Part shown: positions 41,963 through 45,261 of the stretch, piece by piece
How positions within the stretch are numbered: position 1 is the stretch's first letter
Layout of the letters: each line of letters begins with the position of its first letter
NCBI GenBank assembly: GCA_019421015.1
Contig: JAHZGC010000001.1
Span: 291,519-336,779, forward strand
Direction: 5' to 3'
Origin: Coriobacteriaceae bacterium
Lineage (GTDB): Bacteria; Actinomycetota; Coriobacteriia; Coriobacteriales; UMGS124
DNA length: 45,261 nt
Notes under the pieces: model-generated
Told to the model about the DNA's origin: nothing
Seen by the model: the letters and a program-made list of their open reading frames with translations, nothing else
Databases searched by the model: none
Position numbers and translations under genes: made by a program

Positions 41963-42391
41963 CTAACCCTCCAGCCGGTTCGAGGTGGCTGCGGCCGTGA
42001 GCTTGCCGTACTTGATGCCCTTGATGCCCAGCAGGCAGTTGGCGAGCTCGTCGATCTTGCGAACGGTGCCGCGCACCGCCACGACCTCGAGGCAGCTGTG
42101 GTGGTCGAGGTGCACGTGCATCGACGAGATGATCTCGTCGGGGTAGTTGTGCTCCACGTTGTCGATCTTGCGGGTGAGGTCGGGCGTGTGGTGGTCGTAG
42201 ATGAGCGTGATCGAACCCACCATGTCGGCCGCGGGGTCGTCGAGCTCGCTGTCGACGAGGGCGTCTCGGATGAGGTTGCGTATGGCTTCCGAACGGTTCA
42301 CGAGCAGGCCGCGGCGGGCCGTGTACTCGTCGAACTCGTCGAGAAGCTTTGCGGGGATTGCGATGCTGAAGCGCACCAGTTCGCTCGCCAT
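41963..42391 (-). CDS. nikR: Nickel-responsive regulator NikR
   Basis: NikR is a ribbon-helix-helix repressor that binds DNA when it holds nickel. The 142-residue protein has the DNA-binding FSIAIPAKLLDEFDEY and NRSEAIRNLIRDAL segments, and an ACT-like nickel domain. The nickel ligands His81, His92, His94 and Cys100 correspond to E. coli His76, His87, His89 and Cys95 with a constant offset of five. ATG 42391 is chosen over ATG 42415, because MASELVRFSIAIP is the normal N-terminus. It is the first gene of the hyp operon, so hydrogenase maturation is probably tuned to nickel; whether it represses its own operon is an inference. Confidence 0.95.
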   Translation of the reverse strand: MASELVRFSIAIPAKLLDEFDEYTARRGLLVNRSEAIRNLIRDALVDSELDDPAADMVGSITLIYDHHTPDLTRKIDNVEHNYPDEIISSMHVHLDHHSCLEVVAVRGTVRKIDELANCLLGIKGIKYGKLTAAATSNRLEG

Positions 42392-42428
42392 GTCTCTCCA
42401 ATCCTGCCGGTACACAAAGCGCCCGCCC

Positions 42429-42448
42429 GCCCACCGTGGGCGGTGGGC
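42429..42448. terminator. GC-rich hairpin upstream of nikR
   Basis: GCCCACCG (42429-42436) and CGGTGGGC (42441-42448) flank a 4-base loop. It lies between the small gene at 42498 and nikR on the minus strand and probably limits read-through from trxA; the T-run is poor. A second repeat CGGGAC/GTCCCG lies near 42463-42479 and might be a regulator site. Confidence 0.4.
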
Positions 42449-42497
42449 GTGACGGGCATCGTCGGGACCGGACGTCCCGGCGTGGTTTATGGGAAGT

Positions 42498-42620
42498 CTA
42501 CACCAGCTTCACGTCGACGACCTTTTGCGCGGCGTTGCCCTTCTCCAGAAGGCTGCCTGCCTCGTCGACCTGTCCAATGGTGGCCGGCGGCTGGGCTGTG
42601 GTGACGCCGTTTGTGCGCAT
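42498..42620 (-). CDS. Tiny protein or dehydrogenase C-terminal remnant
   Basis: A 40-residue frame starts at ATG 42620 behind GGAAAGGAC and ends KVVDVKLV. The segment VDEAGSLLEKGNAAQKVVDV resembles the C-terminal helix and strand of medium-chain zinc/quinone dehydrogenases (LLE-GKA-GKVVVDV pattern), but the first 15 residues (MRTNGVTTAQPPATI) do not continue that alignment. It may be a gene with a large internal deletion, or a genuine small protein. It lies 50 bases after trxA and could be in the same transcript. Confidence 0.4.
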   Translation of the reverse strand: MRTNGVTTAQPPATIGQVDEAGSLLEKGNAAQKVVDVKLV

Positions 42621-42670
42621 GGCCGTGCGTCCTTTCCGCTTGCGGGCAGGACGCGCGGCGCCCGTGCCCC

Positions 42671-42997
42671 TTACTTCAAGTACTGGTCGATGGCCGCGAG
42701 CAGGCGCGACTTGGGCTGGGCGCCAACCATGGTCTCGACGGTGCGCCCCTCTTTGATCAGGACGAGCGTCGGGACGCTCATGATGCCAAAGCGGTTCGCC
42801 AGGTCGGGCTGCTGGTCGATGTCGCACTTCAGGACGCGCAGCTTGCCGGCGCGCTCCTCGGCGATCTCGTCGACGGTCGGCGCGAGGGCGCGGCAGGGTC
42901 CGCACCAGGTCGCGAAGAAGTCGATGAGGACGGGGTCCTCCGAAAGCAGCACTTCCTGTTCAAAGTCCTTCGCAGTCAAAGCCTTCACGTTGCTCAT
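42671..42997 (-). CDS. trxA: Thioredoxin
   Basis: This is a 108-residue cytoplasmic thiol-disulfide reductant. The active site WCGPC is at residues 31-35 in the usual FFATWCGPCRALAP context, and the cis-Pro loop reads IMSVPTLVLIKEG. Length and motifs are those of classical thioredoxin. The ATG 42997 has GGAAGGAAC upstream; the longer frame upstream is not protein-like. It may be co-transcribed with the small gene at 42498. It is divergent from the gene at 43270. No thioredoxin reductase is present in the window. Confidence 0.95.
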   Translation of the reverse strand: MSNVKALTAKDFEQEVLLSEDPVLIDFFATWCGPCRALAPTVDEIAEERAGKLRVLKCDIDQQPDLANRFGIMSVPTLVLIKEGRTVETMVGAQPKSRLLAAIDQYLK

Positions 42998-43269
42998 GGT
43001 CTGTTCCTTCCCACGGTGTGGCGTGGGAGCACAATCGTAACACGATTTACACCTGTTTAGGAGAATCGTGTGAACGGTTTTGTGCGTCCACCGCTGCCAC
43101 ACATGCCGGTTGTCCAGGTCGGGCACCGGGCAGGTGCCGGTCCCGGCCCTCCTGTCCTCTATACCCATCCTACGGCATCGGCCCCGTCGCGTCCCTTTAT
43201 CCACAAACCTCGCGGGGGTTCATCTACAATGGTTCCATCAAAAACCCTGTGGGCAGAAGGGGGCGTGCT

Positions 43270-43818
43270 GTGGCCGGTGGAGAAGAACGTGAGCTTGCGG
43301 GGCTGTATCTGCGCCGGGCGCGCGCCGAGCTCGACGAGCTGGCTTCGGCGGGCTTCATGCTTGCGGGCAACGGTTTTCCGCAGGTACTGATGCTCAAGGG
43401 CGAACCCGGGCCGGCGGAGCAATCGGGGGCCGGTCTGCTCGCGGGGCCCGATGGCGCGGCGCTGCGGGCGGCCCTCGACCGTCTCGGCTATGCCGACGAC
43501 GCCTGGGCCGCGTGCTCCGTATTCCCGGAGCCCTTGTCGGGGAACCCGTCCTGCGCCTTGCTTTCTCCCGAAGACCTCGCCTGGGCCGTCGAGGCCTTCG
43601 ACCCCGAGCTTGTCCTTGCCCTTGACGATGCGGCGGCGCAGGCTCTCGCCCGGGCATGGGAGCTTTCTGCGCCGTTTGAGCCGGGGGCGCTCACCCGCGT
43701 CCGCGGACGGCGGGTCTTGACCCTCGGGGGCTTTGAGGCGGCCCTGTCAGACCCCAAGGCAAAGCAGCTTGCCTGGGCCCGCCTCAAACAGGTCCCCCCG
43801 CTCCGCGCCCCCCTGTAG
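43270..43818 (+). CDS. Uracil-DNA-glycosylase-superfamily-like protein (degenerate)
   Basis: The 182-residue protein has an N-terminal helix region and then LMLKGEPGPAEQSGAGLLAG at residues 41-60. This follows the family 4 uracil-DNA-glycosylase pattern (GEAPGxxEDxxGxPFVG), and AWAACSVFPEPLSGNPS and PELVLALDDAAAQALARA match the next strands and helix. No four-Cys iron-sulfur ligand set and no clear catalytic pocket residues are seen, so glycosylase activity is doubtful. GTG 43270 has AAGGGGGCG upstream; other starts upstream give no protein-like sequence. It is convergent with the ferredoxin gene and shares its terminator. Confidence 0.55.
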   Translation: MAGGEERELAGLYLRRARAELDELASAGFMLAGNGFPQVLMLKGEPGPAEQSGAGLLAGPDGAALRAALDRLGYADDAWAACSVFPEPLSGNPSCALLSPEDLAWAVEAFDPELVLALDDAAAQALARAWELSAPFEPGALTRVRGRRVLTLGGFEAALSDPKAKQLAWARLKQVPPLRAPL

Positions 43819-43871
43819 AAGCCCCTCAGAAGCGGGTTGTCCCCGCGGATGCCTCATGTAACTATATTGAA

Positions 43872-43911
43872 AAGGGCCCGCCTCCAGCGACTTGGCTGGA
43901 AACGGGCCCTT
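43872..43911. terminator. Bidirectional terminator between convergent genes
   Basis: AAGGGCCCG (43872-43880) pairs with CGGGCCCTT (43903-43911), with CCAGC/GCTGG as an inner stem. On the minus strand the stem is followed by TTTTCAATA, which favours termination of the ferredoxin gene; on the plus strand it ends the gene at 43270. Confidence 0.75.
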
Positions 43912-43960
43912 GAGGCGCGCCGTGCGGTCTATGCCTGCAAAACGGCCGGGTGCTTCTTAT

Positions 43961-44155
43961 TTACTCGTCGTCGTTCGAGATGTCGGTGATGGCACCGCTG
44001 GGGCACTCCTCCAGGCAGGCGCCGCAGCCGATGCAGGACTCCTCGTCGACGACCTTGGCGACCTCGTCCTCGATCTCAAGGACGCCCATGGGGCAGGCGT
44101 CGACGCAAGAACCGCAGGCGGTGCACTCGTCTACATCGATAACGGGATAGGGCAT
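43961..44155 (-). CDS. 2[4Fe-4S] ferredoxin
   Basis: This is a 64-residue low-potential electron carrier in the cytoplasm. Two classical cluster motifs are present: Cys11, Cys14, Cys17, Cys21 (CTACGSCVDAC) and Cys41, Cys44, Cys47, Cys51 (CIGCGACLEEC), each with the following Pro. The N-terminus MPYPVIDVDE and the Asp/Glu-rich end are normal for the clostridial type. ATG 44155 has GGAGAGGAG upstream. It is a single gene with its own terminator. It can serve many anaerobic oxidoreductases; no specific partner is encoded next to it. Confidence 0.94.
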   Translation of the reverse strand: MPYPVIDVDECTACGSCVDACPMGVLEIEDEVAKVVDEESCIGCGACLEECPSGAITDISNDDE

Positions 44156-44558
44156 GATGACTCTCCTCTCCGTCCGGGTCTTCCCGGCTCCAGTACATGG
44201 TGAACGCGGTTGCCCGCCGGCCACAGATGCCGGGGCAGGCGACGGTCGCCGCATAAATTAGCACGTTTCGGCCTAGGCACAACCCTTCTTGCAAAATCTA
44301 TGGCGCATAGGCCCGCTTATGGGCGCGAGCGGGCGTACGGTTGAAAACCTTGCCCGGAGGGTACGAGGCCCTCTATGAACTATCTATGGTGCTCAGCAAA
44401 AAACTTACTATGAAGAGACTTAGATTATGTATACGACTTCCCATGAATGGATATAATGCAGCTGTAAACAAGGGCGGTGGTTGTGGGTTTGCCCTTGTGT
44501 CCCCCGGGGGACGACTCAGGCAAGCCCCCCACCGTACAGAGCGAAAGAGGCAAAGATC
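44156..44558. other. Divergent promoter region between ferredoxin and dnaK
   Basis: No gene is supported. An AT-rich part at about 44375-44465 contains a perfect TATAAT (44452-44457), a likely -10 box for dnaK, but the -35 is weak. The leader of about 95 bases then has a CCCCCGGGGG palindrome (44501-44510) flanked by CTTGTGT and ACTCAGG. The flanks look a little like halves of the HspR site, but the spacing is 13 instead of 7 bases. No CIRCE element was found. Confidence 0.4.

Positions 44559-45261
<703 letters not shown>

Noticed and set aside
44494..44520. HspR (HAIR-type) operator before dnaK
   Set aside because: The half-sites CTTGTGT and ACTCAGG are imperfect and 13 bases apart; the known element has a 7-base spacer.

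Overview
The window looks like a chromosomal stretch of a high-GC, anaerobic, gut-type actinobacterium of the class Coriobacteriia (Collinsella/Olsenella-like). This is inferred from the very GC-rich third codon positions, a membrane-anchored LuxR regulator, Tat-exported flavoproteins, nickel-hydrogenase maturation genes and a flavodiiron protein. No ribosomal RNA is present, so the assignment rests on gene content only. No CRISPR array, complete insertion sequence, phage gene or convincing tRNA was found.

Region 1 (1-10278) is a cell-surface polymer locus. It holds GT-A family 2 glycosyltransferases, a TagD-type glycerol-3-phosphate cytidylyltransferase, a fusion of a glycosyltransferase with a CDP-glycerol glycerophosphotransferase (TagF/TagB-like), an acyltransferase-3 membrane protein, and a TagG/TagH-like ABC exporter. 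Together they would make CDP-glycerol, build a glycosylated glycerol-phosphate polymer and export it. The first 8 kb is visibly more AT-rich than the rest, as expected of an exchangeable surface-glycan locus.

Region 2 (10279-15178) carries a GNAT acetyltransferase, a tiny membrane protein, phosphoglucose isomerase, a PNPOx-like flavoprotein and an SLC13/ArsB-like permease. A structured non-coding stretch lies at about 11430-11550.

Region 3 (15196-22674) has a minus-strand unit: membrane LuxR regulator, HSL-type hydrolase, condensation-like acyltransferase and a zinc-ribbon membrane protein. It is followed by two head-to-head gene remnants and a Tat-exported FAD reductase. Region 4 (22675-26061) is rich in small membrane proteins around a variant Lgt-like enzyme and ends with a low-molecular-weight phosphatase.

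Region 5 (26446-35109) is the most unusual. A flavodoxin overlaps (ATGA) a KdpD-like protein whose Walker A, phospho-acceptor His and ATP-binding motifs are all degenerate. Two paralogous helical-repeat proteins follow, then a nested inverted-repeat (MITE-like) element, a SlyD-type FKBP, and a TrkH/TrkA potassium channel pair. I propose that this is a non-kinase KdpD-derived sensory module connected with redox and potassium; the function is inference.

Region 6 (35346-45261) contains a Tat-exported flavodiiron-rubredoxin fusion, a nikR-hypF-hypC-hypD-hypE operon, thioredoxin, a degenerate uracil-DNA-glycosylase-like protein, a 2[4Fe-4S] ferredoxin and the 5' part of dnaK.
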